Positions 20,301 to 26,442 of a stretch of 64,000 nt of DNA are shown here, piece by piece. Position 1 is the first letter of the stretch. The number at the start of each line of letters is the position of its first letter. The notes beneath the pieces were generated by a model. It was not told where the DNA came from, did not search any database, and was given only the letters and a program-made list of their open reading frames with translations. Location: the NCBI GenBank assembly GCA_938074205.1, contig CALJES010000015.1, positions 31,042 through 95,041 of the forward strand. The letters are read 5' to 3'. The translations under genes were made by a program, and so were the position numbers. This stretch comes from an uncultured bacterium (GTDB lineage: Bacteria; Armatimonadota; UBA5829).

Positions 20301-20398
20301 TCCTAATTTGGCGAACACTTCGGCCGAGCGATCGAGAGAGGTATCTTAGTCAAGCACGCGCCGAGGAGGCTGGTGAAACAGCTCCTGCACCGGCGTAG
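14306..20398 (+). CDS. Giant FtsX-type permease with degenerate split M28 peptidase domain
   Basis: 2030-residue membrane protein. In order: an N-terminal anchor helix; an M28/PA-type peptidase half at about 60-350; two helices (about 377-400 and 407-428); the second M28-like half to about 580 (DSEVVTLAGGIGV, DDGRPLVDTPFD); five repeats of the form GVYxD....GxNYY (about 615, 935, 1012, 1094, 1169); three helices (1322-1398); then a MacB/FtsX core with helices near 1445, 1752, 1800 and 1842; and a 160-residue tail. The M28 zinc and catalytic residues are altered (Tyr285 where AHYD has His; GH where the EE pair is expected), so it is probably inactive. It heads an operon with its likely ATPase. 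A lipoprotein, peptide or polymer export role is inferred only. Confidence 0.85.
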   Translation: MAISRVKSTNVIFAVVVILILAVLFWPMKQTRPVTKASASTTPAEQKPACPEPLAKRYKSIAASINSERVKADVYTLSSYPSRLVGYPGCEKAAEYIEDQFRKIGLEEVRSEPFRVTVPIDEGSRIVIDGQSFPIYALWPNLVRTSHLPPEGLEVHVIDAGSGRLPDFDGKAVKGSAALVDFNSGTEWLNAPRLGARALLFVEPDTTMRGEGEAKFSAIPVSMPRFWVSKETAAKIRALIAQGRANRARIYCTMPWEKVRARNITGIIRGTDPKLRDEWIVLHAYYDGTSVVPALAPSAESSCGIAALLELARLFKQPQFAPKRSVMFLATSGHFQSLAGMRAFMERHIDSYRLPGTLDRIHEYLNRKWPADGPKALPWPPILLAILLLLIVWWIWTKLRFLRSQVPAIVSVPIVLAALVIWYCYSLTASFLKGFNYEIPNPPQFYVWAGLDLSSQTQGVGIFYKGYFYDYREDIQGKFSDLASRARENSERVAATLGFFETRASRFADGVNPITGKNWRNFVPGKFALDSEVVTLAGGIGVSFVSIDDGRPLVDTPFDKPQYVNFANLHKQLVMIGCLVDHWFHDTRTPMDEEIIQATVVDRKTIKLADPLQLGYVQGVYTDEVARGRSYYKPKSEKELPKMLPDGRITLTDELPQGVRIVYVRQKPLTKLGVTEQCKFTRMGLQGGFARLSGNVVQYDPRRSFVPNLKVGDCLAVVRSPHKSFMGVRANIIDKTTPTEGFFSIPGVAPLTAYGWQRLTSIGAYKLDAVRGDIICAPDQGSYGQFYPTSFTITTGYKDMPIIVFDCKATSVYDLVDPQSLRALTGLSMYEGDTNGAPRQFGFAVAVPEPQNPHVEDMAVLFTEDTKKTQALATGTTAELKRIRIKVIMSAGPAANRLLLLNSTLGNEIIPAEVVPVQGRVINDRAVPVDSSWQVKVEGAYLDKECTGKNYYFLGPGEVDYSVTRGVIGLSRELLNELPRGRETIHIRTNHDTVFPARIVKVLTLDKPWYETIQGVYLDERATGKNYLRPAPNALVAGSLKTSQVCVANDFPTREEVYLKVRNAFDGTVRIIEAGIDAIDLKAVVLGENPLQVRAEGVYSNAKLIGTNYYRPSSLEEGIRALEEGGPLLTERFPANAASRTVWIKTNQPKPIKANLARSLVIDRPIEVFVSGVYIDPQCKGRNFLITKFGTSYNNASLLRGEIQLTDELPKDTKRVYVKPFAQPEGIGYDVTEGGTIDETAYKVASDMWKLDEYRLSALASKGVVNEGLNALHSTAKSYLDLAEKAKGSLNYSVFDSYCRAAWGYEARAYPDVTSTAQDVVNGVIFYLFLMLPFAYFAERLFFAFPTLGRQLLAFFGIFLGVFIVFYFVHPAFQIVGQASLVILIAFVMLALSLLVISIVTGKFEDQLKQFNRSVSGIHKADIGRMSVAAAAFSLGISNMRRRKARTVLTCITLVLLTFTVLSFTSIVSVLRFNKVPAKRDPDTYVYDGIMIRTAMWDPLQEIAYRHLKDEFGNKGRRGKVYPVAPRAWFFGTVLGEQSFLTLRRGEKSYDAKAAMGMVPDEAEIMDFETNNRKIFLAGEWFGYKNGKRVTDRVDPYSIIIPDTIAEKLGIKPSDVGKAKVEFAGAKYTVIAIIKNDVFKRIKDLDNEPLTPVDFILMSKQGQQQQAGAEAGFREYTHHEPANTFIVPFETLMSLGGDLRSIAIKFATFEEVQRQLDSLMPRLGLNLYAGVGGYIYRYSSIAASASKGFSNVFIPVLIAALIVLNTMLGSVYERVKEIGIFSAIGLAPNHIAILFIAESMVYANLGAVAGYVIGQGVSKLLMATNWLPGLYLNFSSMSAVTSTLIVVAVVLLSTLYPARKASEVATPAVDRTWKVPDPVGDTWDIVLPFAVTGEQALGVNVFLREWFQAYEEYSIGDFVTQDVRTTTFDTDYGKAYQISCKTWLAPFDLGVSQTVILQTLPTSMEDVFEVKVRIIRESGDISNWKRVNRRFLNTLRKQFLIWRTLRPSDRERYLSQARAEEAGETAPAPA

Positions 20399-20447
20399 AG
20401 TATGTCTCGATTTTCTAATCCATAACTGCTAAGGGGCGGGTAGTCAG

Positions 20448-22424
20448 TTGGCTGAAAGTCAAGATATTGTTCAAGCGAGAGAAGTTCTAGAGCAAGTATC
20501 TGGGGAAGACATAAAGCACCAAAAGTTCGAAGATGGGTTGACCCTGCGGACCGTAATCGGGTCTCTTTTCGTCGGGTTTATTATGATGCCCGGCGCAATG
20601 TATCTGGGTTTGGTCGCGGGGCAGGGGCTAGGTCCGGCGGCCGCCTGGGTTACGGTTGTGCTCTTCTCAGAAATCGCCCGCAGGTCATTCCAACCTCTCA
20701 AGAAGCAAGAGCTGTACATGCTTCTGTATATCGCGGGTGGTTTGGTCGGTGCGGCCAACAGCGGGTTCCACGCGCTTATTTGGCACCAGTACTTAGTGCA
20801 GTGTCCTCAGATAGGGGAGCTGGCAAAAGAAATCCCCACGTGGATCGCTCCGCGAGCAAACGACCCAGCGATTGTGCAGCGCACGTTCCTAAGCACGTCT
20901 TGGCTAGTGCCGATCATACTCATTGTTACCAACGAAATCCTCAGCAGAATGATCTGGATCGGTGGTGGATATGCCCTCTTCCGAATCACTTCTGATCTCG
21001 AGCGGCTTCCATTCCCGTTCGCTCCGATCGCGGCCGCTGGTGCTACGGCGCTGGCCGAAGCGGGAACGAAAGAAGAGTCTTGGCGCTGGCAGGTCTTCTC
21101 GACAGGTTCGGTAGTGGGCTTACTGTTTGGGTTTATTTACGTCTTCATACCCATTGTTACAGGTGTAATATTCGGTAAACCTGTTCAGCTTATACCAATA
21201 CCGTTTATCGATTTCACGCCCAACACTGAAAATGTCCTTCCGGCGGCATGGTCTGCGTTGTCCGGAGACATAGGTGTAATGCTATGGGGCTTTGTGGTCC
21301 CGTGGCCAATCATTCTTGGATCCTTCATTAGCTCAACTATATGCGGGATATTCCTCAATCCTATTCTTTACCACATGGGAATGTTCCCGCACTGGACATA
21401 TGGGACTCCCTACCTTCAGACCCAGATGGCCACCACCATCGACTTCTGGCTTTCTGTTGCAATAGGGACAGCCCTCGGTATCGCAGTCATTGGTCTTGTA
21501 ACTGTCGGAGTCGGCGCCGTCAGAGCGATGCGGGATGCGGATAGGCCGACCTTAAAGCGCACAATGCCCGAGGGTAGAGGCGACTGGAACATTTGGCTTT
21601 CCATTGGCGTTTTCTTCTTTGCAGTAATGATGCAAATTGTCATCACCCACACACTCGTTCCTGGATTTCCGGTCTGGATATTGCTGTTTTATGGGCTTAT
21701 TTACACTCCGCTTATATCCTATACTTCTGCGCGTTTGGTTGGCCTTACTGGTAGGGGAATTTCCTTCCCGTATTTGCGAGAGGCAACGATCATAAAAAGC
21801 GGGTATCGAAAGTCGGATATCTGGTTCGCAACTATTCCAATGATTGATGTGGGTGCTCAAGCCCAACACTTTAGGGAAATAGAGCTTACGGGTACCAAGT
21901 TCACGAGTATCGTCAAGGCGGAGATTTTGAAGCTTGTAGTTATTCTGCCAGCGAGCTTCGCGTTTTGGAGCTTTTTCTGGAAAACCAGTCCTATTCCATC
22001 AGCTCAGTATCCGTTCGTGCAAAAGATGTGGCCCGTCAATGCAACGATGGCGTCTATCTGGTGGACGGCAAACCGCAAGAGCATAACTGAGAACTGGCTC
22101 CTTTCAGCGCTTCGGCCTCCCGTAATCGTTGGAGCGGGTATAGGAACGCTGGTGCTTTACGCGATTGCAAGCGTATTCAAGCTCCCGATAATGTTTTTCT
22201 ATGGTTTTGTGAGCGGAATAGGCGCGGCTCCTATGGATCAGATTCCTATGTTCATTGGAGCTCTCTTAGGCAGATACTACTTCCGACGGCGGTTCGGGGC
22301 TGCTAAGTGGTCGCAGTATGCACCGGTGCTGATTGCCGGTTTTGGTTGTGGGACTGGTCTCACTGCTATGACTGGGGTTGCGGTGGCGTTGGTTACCAAA
22401 TCTGTCAACTACCTTCCGTTCTGA
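20448..22424 (+). CDS. OPT family oligopeptide transporter-like membrane protein
   Basis: 658-residue polytopic protein with about 14-16 hydrophobic segments, matching the OPT (oligopeptide/siderophore) transporter family in length and pattern (GSLFVGFIMMPGAMYLGLVA, then repeated helix blocks, and a C-terminal PMDQIPMFIGALLGRYY region). OPT proteins are proton-coupled importers of small peptides or metal chelates. The start is TTG 20448 with GGGGCGGG upstream, and no better ATG precedes the first helix. It lies 49 bases after the giant permease and is the second gene of the operon, so its substrate may be linked to that system. Confidence 0.85.
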   Translation: MAESQDIVQAREVLEQVSGEDIKHQKFEDGLTLRTVIGSLFVGFIMMPGAMYLGLVAGQGLGPAAAWVTVVLFSEIARRSFQPLKKQELYMLLYIAGGLVGAANSGFHALIWHQYLVQCPQIGELAKEIPTWIAPRANDPAIVQRTFLSTSWLVPIILIVTNEILSRMIWIGGGYALFRITSDLERLPFPFAPIAAAGATALAEAGTKEESWRWQVFSTGSVVGLLFGFIYVFIPIVTGVIFGKPVQLIPIPFIDFTPNTENVLPAAWSALSGDIGVMLWGFVVPWPIILGSFISSTICGIFLNPILYHMGMFPHWTYGTPYLQTQMATTIDFWLSVAIGTALGIAVIGLVTVGVGAVRAMRDADRPTLKRTMPEGRGDWNIWLSIGVFFFAVMMQIVITHTLVPGFPVWILLFYGLIYTPLISYTSARLVGLTGRGISFPYLREATIIKSGYRKSDIWFATIPMIDVGAQAQHFREIELTGTKFTSIVKAEILKLVVILPASFAFWSFFWKTSPIPSAQYPFVQKMWPVNATMASIWWTANRKSITENWLLSALRPPVIVGAGIGTLVLYAIASVFKLPIMFFYGFVSGIGAAPMDQIPMFIGALLGRYYFRRRFGAAKWSQYAPVLIAGFGCGTGLTAMTGVAVALVTKSVNYLPF

Positions 22425-22503
22425 GCCGCTCTGCCAAGGTCACTAGCGGTTGCGTCGGTTCTTAGCAACACCATCGGAGCACGTAAGGTTGTAGTCTCGA
22501 GTT

Positions 22504-23445
22504 ATGAACGTCAGCAAAGCCGGATTATGTTTAAAAAAGGCTATGCGTGAGACCTGGAGCACAATTGCCTGGGAGGGCGTGACAGTCCGAGTACCGGCAG
22601 AGTGGAGTTTGGTCGGCGTAAGCGGAGATGCTCAGAAAGGTTATCTCCGAGTAGACAGCCCGGCGCAGTCTGTCTTGGAGATGAGGTGGTCGGCAGCATC
22701 AGGAAAACCGCCTGAGCTGTTAGCGAAAGGCCGGGAACTTCTGGCTAATCTAGATAAGAGCTGTCGGAAGCAGGGCACAAAGGTAACAAGCAAGATCAAG
22801 AACGAAGGAGATTCTGTAACCTTTTGGTGGAAGGCGGATCGCATCGGCGAAGGCAGATTGACCTACTGTCAAAAGTGCGACCGGGTGTTGATCGCACAGG
22901 TGATCTATCCGCCCGAGGAGGATTTGTCTGATACCGCTCAGAGCATTCTTAGGTCGATGCGCGATCATCGAAGCGACAACCTTATCGCCTGGGCACTTTA
23001 CGGTTTTGAATTCGCGGTTCCAGCTAGTTACGTTCTCGACAGACACACTTTGATGTCTGGATATATCAAGTTAGCGTTTAAAAATCGTGCGAAGCAGTTG
23101 GTCGTCGAGCGGTGGGGGCTGGCAAATACAATTGTGGCCGACTATTCGCTAATGGATTGGTACCGAAAAGACGTTCTTCCTGACGTGAAAGGGTTCAGAA
23201 CCGACTTTGAGCAAATAGATATTTCAGGTCATCCTGGACTGCGGGTTTGGGGACAAGCAGCGGGCATCAGACAGGCGGTCAAGTCTGTGGCATACTCACT
23301 CACTCTATACACCAATCCCAGATTTCTTACGGGATATGCTTGGCATTGCACGGAGAGCAACAGGCTTTACAGTGTGAGAGCCACTCACGACAAAGGTGAA
23401 AATATCGCGGAACGCGTGCGCGACTTGATACGATGTCATAAATAG
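22504..23445 (+). CDS. Hypothetical protein with two tandem homologous domains
   Basis: 313-residue protein without signal peptide or membrane helix. It appears to be a duplication: WEGVTVRVPAEWSLVGVSGD at about residue 22 and YGFEFAVPASYVLDRHTL at about residue 165 are equivalent starts, each followed by xGYxxL and a conserved Trp-rich segment. The pattern recalls PsbP/DUF1795-like folds, but I cannot assign a family with confidence. The next gene begins 2 bases after its stop, so translation is probably coupled. An internal ATG at codon 14 is a possible start. Confidence 0.7.
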   Translation: MNVSKAGLCLKKAMRETWSTIAWEGVTVRVPAEWSLVGVSGDAQKGYLRVDSPAQSVLEMRWSAASGKPPELLAKGRELLANLDKSCRKQGTKVTSKIKNEGDSVTFWWKADRIGEGRLTYCQKCDRVLIAQVIYPPEEDLSDTAQSILRSMRDHRSDNLIAWALYGFEFAVPASYVLDRHTLMSGYIKLAFKNRAKQLVVERWGLANTIVADYSLMDWYRKDVLPDVKGFRTDFEQIDISGHPGLRVWGQAAGIRQAVKSVAYSLTLYTNPRFLTGYAWHCTESNRLYSVRATHDKGENIAERVRDLIRCHK

Positions 23446-23447
23446 AA

Positions 23448-23876
23448 ATGAGCCGACTGAGTAACTCGATATCAAGATTCATCCCCTTTTTGGGAGCCAA
23501 GCCTAAGATAGACCGCAAGCAGGCGCTTGCAGTTGTGCCAGTGCGCAACCCTCTGATAGAGTGGGAGCGTCGTGGTAAGGAGATCCACCTGAGTATACCT
23601 ATGCGCGACGATTGCGTGGCGCGCTTAGTAAAGCGCTTTCTGCGCAACGTGCCGGAAAGGCGTCGTGTGGCTCTGGATGAGGTTGGCGCTGCAGTTTGGG
23701 AGCTGTGCAATGGAGAGCGAAGCATAAACTCGATTGTTGAGTCCATATCGAGAAGCTACAAGTTGACCCGTAGAGAAGCGGAAGCGTCAGTTACGATGTT
23801 CCTTCAAACCCTTGCTAAACGTAACTATATAGGCCTCATGTCCTTAGGAGGTAGCAAAGGTGCCAAACGAAAGTAG
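23448..23876 (+). CDS. PqqD-like (RiPP recognition element-type) protein
   Basis: 142-residue soluble protein. Residues about 55-135 match the PqqD fold: RRRVALDEVGAAVWELCNGE, then SINSIVESISRSY, then EAEASVTMFLQTLAKRNYI. PqqD-type winged-helix domains bind leader peptides in ribosomal peptide pathways, but many stand-alone copies have no known partner. No radical SAM enzyme or precursor peptide is visible nearby. Its 3' end overlaps the next gene by 17 bases, and that gene's AGGAGG lies inside it. Confidence 0.8.
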   Translation: MSRLSNSISRFIPFLGAKPKIDRKQALAVVPVRNPLIEWERRGKEIHLSIPMRDDCVARLVKRFLRNVPERRRVALDEVGAAVWELCNGERSINSIVESISRSYKLTRREAEASVTMFLQTLAKRNYIGLMSLGGSKGAKRK

Positions 23877-25491
23877 TAAGGCAGCGATCGGTCGTCAGAC
23901 CCAACTGCCATTCAAGCGCGCTCTTGAAATCAGTCTCAAGAGCTTAAAGATAAGGTTCTGGCGTTCAATGATAACGGCCGCTGGCATTTTCTTGGGAATC
24001 GCGTTCCTGACTGTCGTACTAACACAGTCCCTGTTGCAATGGCCGATTCCTGAGAGAGTTGACGCAGGATTTGTTAGGGTTAGCGGACAGGTCAATGGGC
24101 CTGGCGACTATGACGTGTGGACCCCTGCGTCGATTGATGAGGGTCTTAAAGCAGGTATTCCAAAAGAAGTTCTGGAGCGAGTTGCCGTCGATGGCAAGTT
24201 CAACCTAAGAGATATAGTTCAGGGTGCAATAAACGCTGAGCGTGCTGAGAAGAAACTCAAGCGTTTGGAGCAAGAGTGGCGCGACCTCTCCAAGATCAAG
24301 GACGACCTGGCTTTCTACGTAAGTGTCGCCTCAGACGCGGATATAAGAATTCGAGAAGCGTTGAAACGCGGGGTGCCAAAGTTCACTGCGCGCAACCTAG
24401 CAATAGTGGCAGACGTGAGGAAGGACCTGGAAAGAATGCTGGAAGAAGAAGGGCCAAGTTCAGATAGCAAGGAAGTTCGCGCGCTCAAGGCGGAACTCGA
24501 TTTCTACATGGCAGCTGCTGCCGATCCAAGGGTAAAACTTTCGGACGCGGTGAAATACGGTGTTCCAGAGGGAAAAAAGCGCAGAACTCCTGGTGAGAAG
24601 GCGACCTTCAAGGGCAGTGATCTGGCTGAAATTATCAGGCAGCAACCGGAGTGGGTTAATACACTCTTCGCGAGCGCTGCGTTGGACCAGGACGTCACTA
24701 TTAAAGACGCTATCAGGCAAGGCGTCCCTGAAACAGTAGCGAAAAGGTTGGCAGGGCAGGGAAATACTTTCAAGCCCAGCGCGCTCAATGACTTGATCAA
24801 GACGTACCCGGATCAGGTAAAGAAGTGGAAGCGCAGAGCAGAGCGCAACTCGATATTCAAGGCTGTTTCCAAATCAGCTGTTGCTGTAATTGCTCGTTCT
24901 CATGCAAGAACTCTGAACGATGTGCTGGCTGACGCGAAACAGTTGGCGAAAGAGGCCGACCGTACGAACGTGATGATTGTCAACAAAGACCGAAAGATAA
25001 AAGTTGATTTCTCGCGTTACGGGCAGGATGCTGGCAATGTCAAACTTGTTGACGGCGACAACATCTATGTCCCAGATCGCAATGCGCGCTATCGGATGAT
25101 ATGGTTGGTGGTTATGTCCTTATTAGTTTGCACAGTTGGTATAACAAACAGTATGCTTATGTCGGTAACCGAGCGTTTCAAGGAAATCGGCACAATGAAA
25201 TGCTTGGGGGCTTTGGATAAGTTTGTAGTTGAGCTGTTTATGCTGGAGTCTGGGATGATGGGCGGCGCTGCATCAATTCTGGGCTGGCTGACCGGTTTCA
25301 TTCTTATGGTTATCGTTGCCGTGTCAACCACCGGTTGGGATGTTATCCGCAATTTGGAAGCGAAGGCCGTTCTGCTGACGTTTATCGAGGCAGTAGTCAT
25401 TGGCATGCTTTTGACTATTATTGCGACGATAGCACCTGCCAAGCGAGCGGCGGATATGCCGCCTGCTATGGCTTTACGGTCTGAGATATAA
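23860..25491 (+). CDS. FtsX-type permease with SLBB-like and helical-repeat insertion
   Basis: 543-residue ABC permease of the MacB/FtsX type: one helix near 34-52, an outer domain from 60 to 410, and three C-terminal helices (about 413-435, 460-490, 505-528) with the family motif ERFKEIGTMKCLGA. The outer domain is not the usual MacB domain. It begins VRVSGQVNGPGDYDV and ends VKLVDGDNIYVPDR, as in SLBB (beta-grasp) domains of polysaccharide export proteins. The two parts are split by about 250 residues of helical sequence with four GVP repeats (about 101, 172, 234, 288). The start is GTG with AGGAGG. It is the probable partner of the ATPase downstream. Confidence 0.85.
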   Translation: MPNESSKAAIGRQTQLPFKRALEISLKSLKIRFWRSMITAAGIFLGIAFLTVVLTQSLLQWPIPERVDAGFVRVSGQVNGPGDYDVWTPASIDEGLKAGIPKEVLERVAVDGKFNLRDIVQGAINAERAEKKLKRLEQEWRDLSKIKDDLAFYVSVASDADIRIREALKRGVPKFTARNLAIVADVRKDLERMLEEEGPSSDSKEVRALKAELDFYMAAAADPRVKLSDAVKYGVPEGKKRRTPGEKATFKGSDLAEIIRQQPEWVNTLFASAALDQDVTIKDAIRQGVPETVAKRLAGQGNTFKPSALNDLIKTYPDQVKKWKRRAERNSIFKAVSKSAVAVIARSHARTLNDVLADAKQLAKEADRTNVMIVNKDRKIKVDFSRYGQDAGNVKLVDGDNIYVPDRNARYRMIWLVVMSLLVCTVGITNSMLMSVTERFKEIGTMKCLGALDKFVVELFMLESGMMGGAASILGWLTGFILMVIVAVSTTGWDVIRNLEAKAVLLTFIEAVVIGMLLTIIATIAPAKRAADMPPAMALRSEI

Positions 25492-25557
25492 TTTGCCCGA
25501 TGGTTAGACAATAAAAACCTATTAAGATTCTCCCGTGTAGAGAGGTGAAACCAAACA

Positions 25558-26304
25558 ATGGCGAACGAAAAGCGTGAATACGTGGTGCGGTGTAAAGACC
25601 TATACAAAGAGTTCGTGATGGGAGATACGGTTCTGCAAGCGCTAAAGGGCATCCAGCTTGATATTTATAGAGGAGAGTACGTATCTATTATGGGTCCGTC
25701 TGGTTCTGGCAAGTCAACACTGTTTAACATGGTCGGAGGTCTGGACAAGCCCACCTCCGGCACGGTGTTCATTAACGATGTGGATATGGCTCAATTGGAT
25801 GCCCAAGAACTTGCCTACCTGAGATGCCGCACCATAGGCTATATATTCCAGACGTTCAACTTGATCCCAGTAATGACGGCCCTCGAAAACGTCGTCTTGC
25901 CTATGATTTTCGCAGGAGTTCCGCAAGATGAAGCTGTGGAGCGTGGTATTGAGTTACTGAAGATAGTTGGTCTGGGCGATCGACTGCATCACAAGCCGAC
26001 CGAATTATCGGGTGGTCAGCAGCAGCGAGTTGCGTGCGCTCGGGCTCTTGCGAATAATCCTGCAATAATACTCGCCGATGAGCCGACTGGAAACCTTGAT
26101 CTTAAGACGGGGAAGGAGATCATTGAACTCCTGCGCAGGCTCAATAAAGAGCAGGGCGTGACGGTCATTTCGGCAACGCACGATCTCAAAATGATCGATA
26201 TCTCTGATCGCATCGTCTGGATACGCGACGGCCAGATAGAACGGATCGAGAACAGAGAAGATATCGAGCTTAAGGTTGGTTCTGTAGAGCACGAAGAAGA
26301 ATGA
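25558..26304 (+). CDS. ABC transporter ATP-binding protein, LolD/MacB type
   Basis: 248-residue ATPase. Walker A GPSGSGKST is at residues 46-54, followed by the Q loop, signature LSGGQQQRVACARALA, Walker B IILADEPTGNLD and the H loop SATHD. The sequence is closest in style to LolD/MacB/FtsE ATPases that drive FtsX-type permeases by mechanotransmission. It is the last gene of the operon, 66 bases after the SLBB-type permease, and the only ATPase, so it may serve both FtsX-type permeases of the operon as a heteromer. Confidence 0.95.
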   Translation: MANEKREYVVRCKDLYKEFVMGDTVLQALKGIQLDIYRGEYVSIMGPSGSGKSTLFNMVGGLDKPTSGTVFINDVDMAQLDAQELAYLRCRTIGYIFQTFNLIPVMTALENVVLPMIFAGVPQDEAVERGIELLKIVGLGDRLHHKPTELSGGQQQRVACARALANNPAIILADEPTGNLDLKTGKEIIELLRRLNKEQGVTVISATHDLKMIDISDRIVWIRDGQIERIENREDIELKVGSVEHEEE

Positions 26305-26442
26305 CCATCCACCCGAAGATGGGACGAATCTCCAAGTAGTTTGTCAGCTGCCTAGGCAAGTTGTGGGCGATACAGCAAAAGGCAGTTGAAGTTTCAAAGA
26401 TGGCATATCTTGACTGCTGGCGGTATTCGTTGCTTCGGAAGT

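Noticed and set aside
26340..26390. Terminator after the ABC ATPase gene
   Set aside because: CAGCTGCC and GGCAGTTG can pair, but the loop is about 25 bases and there is no T tract.
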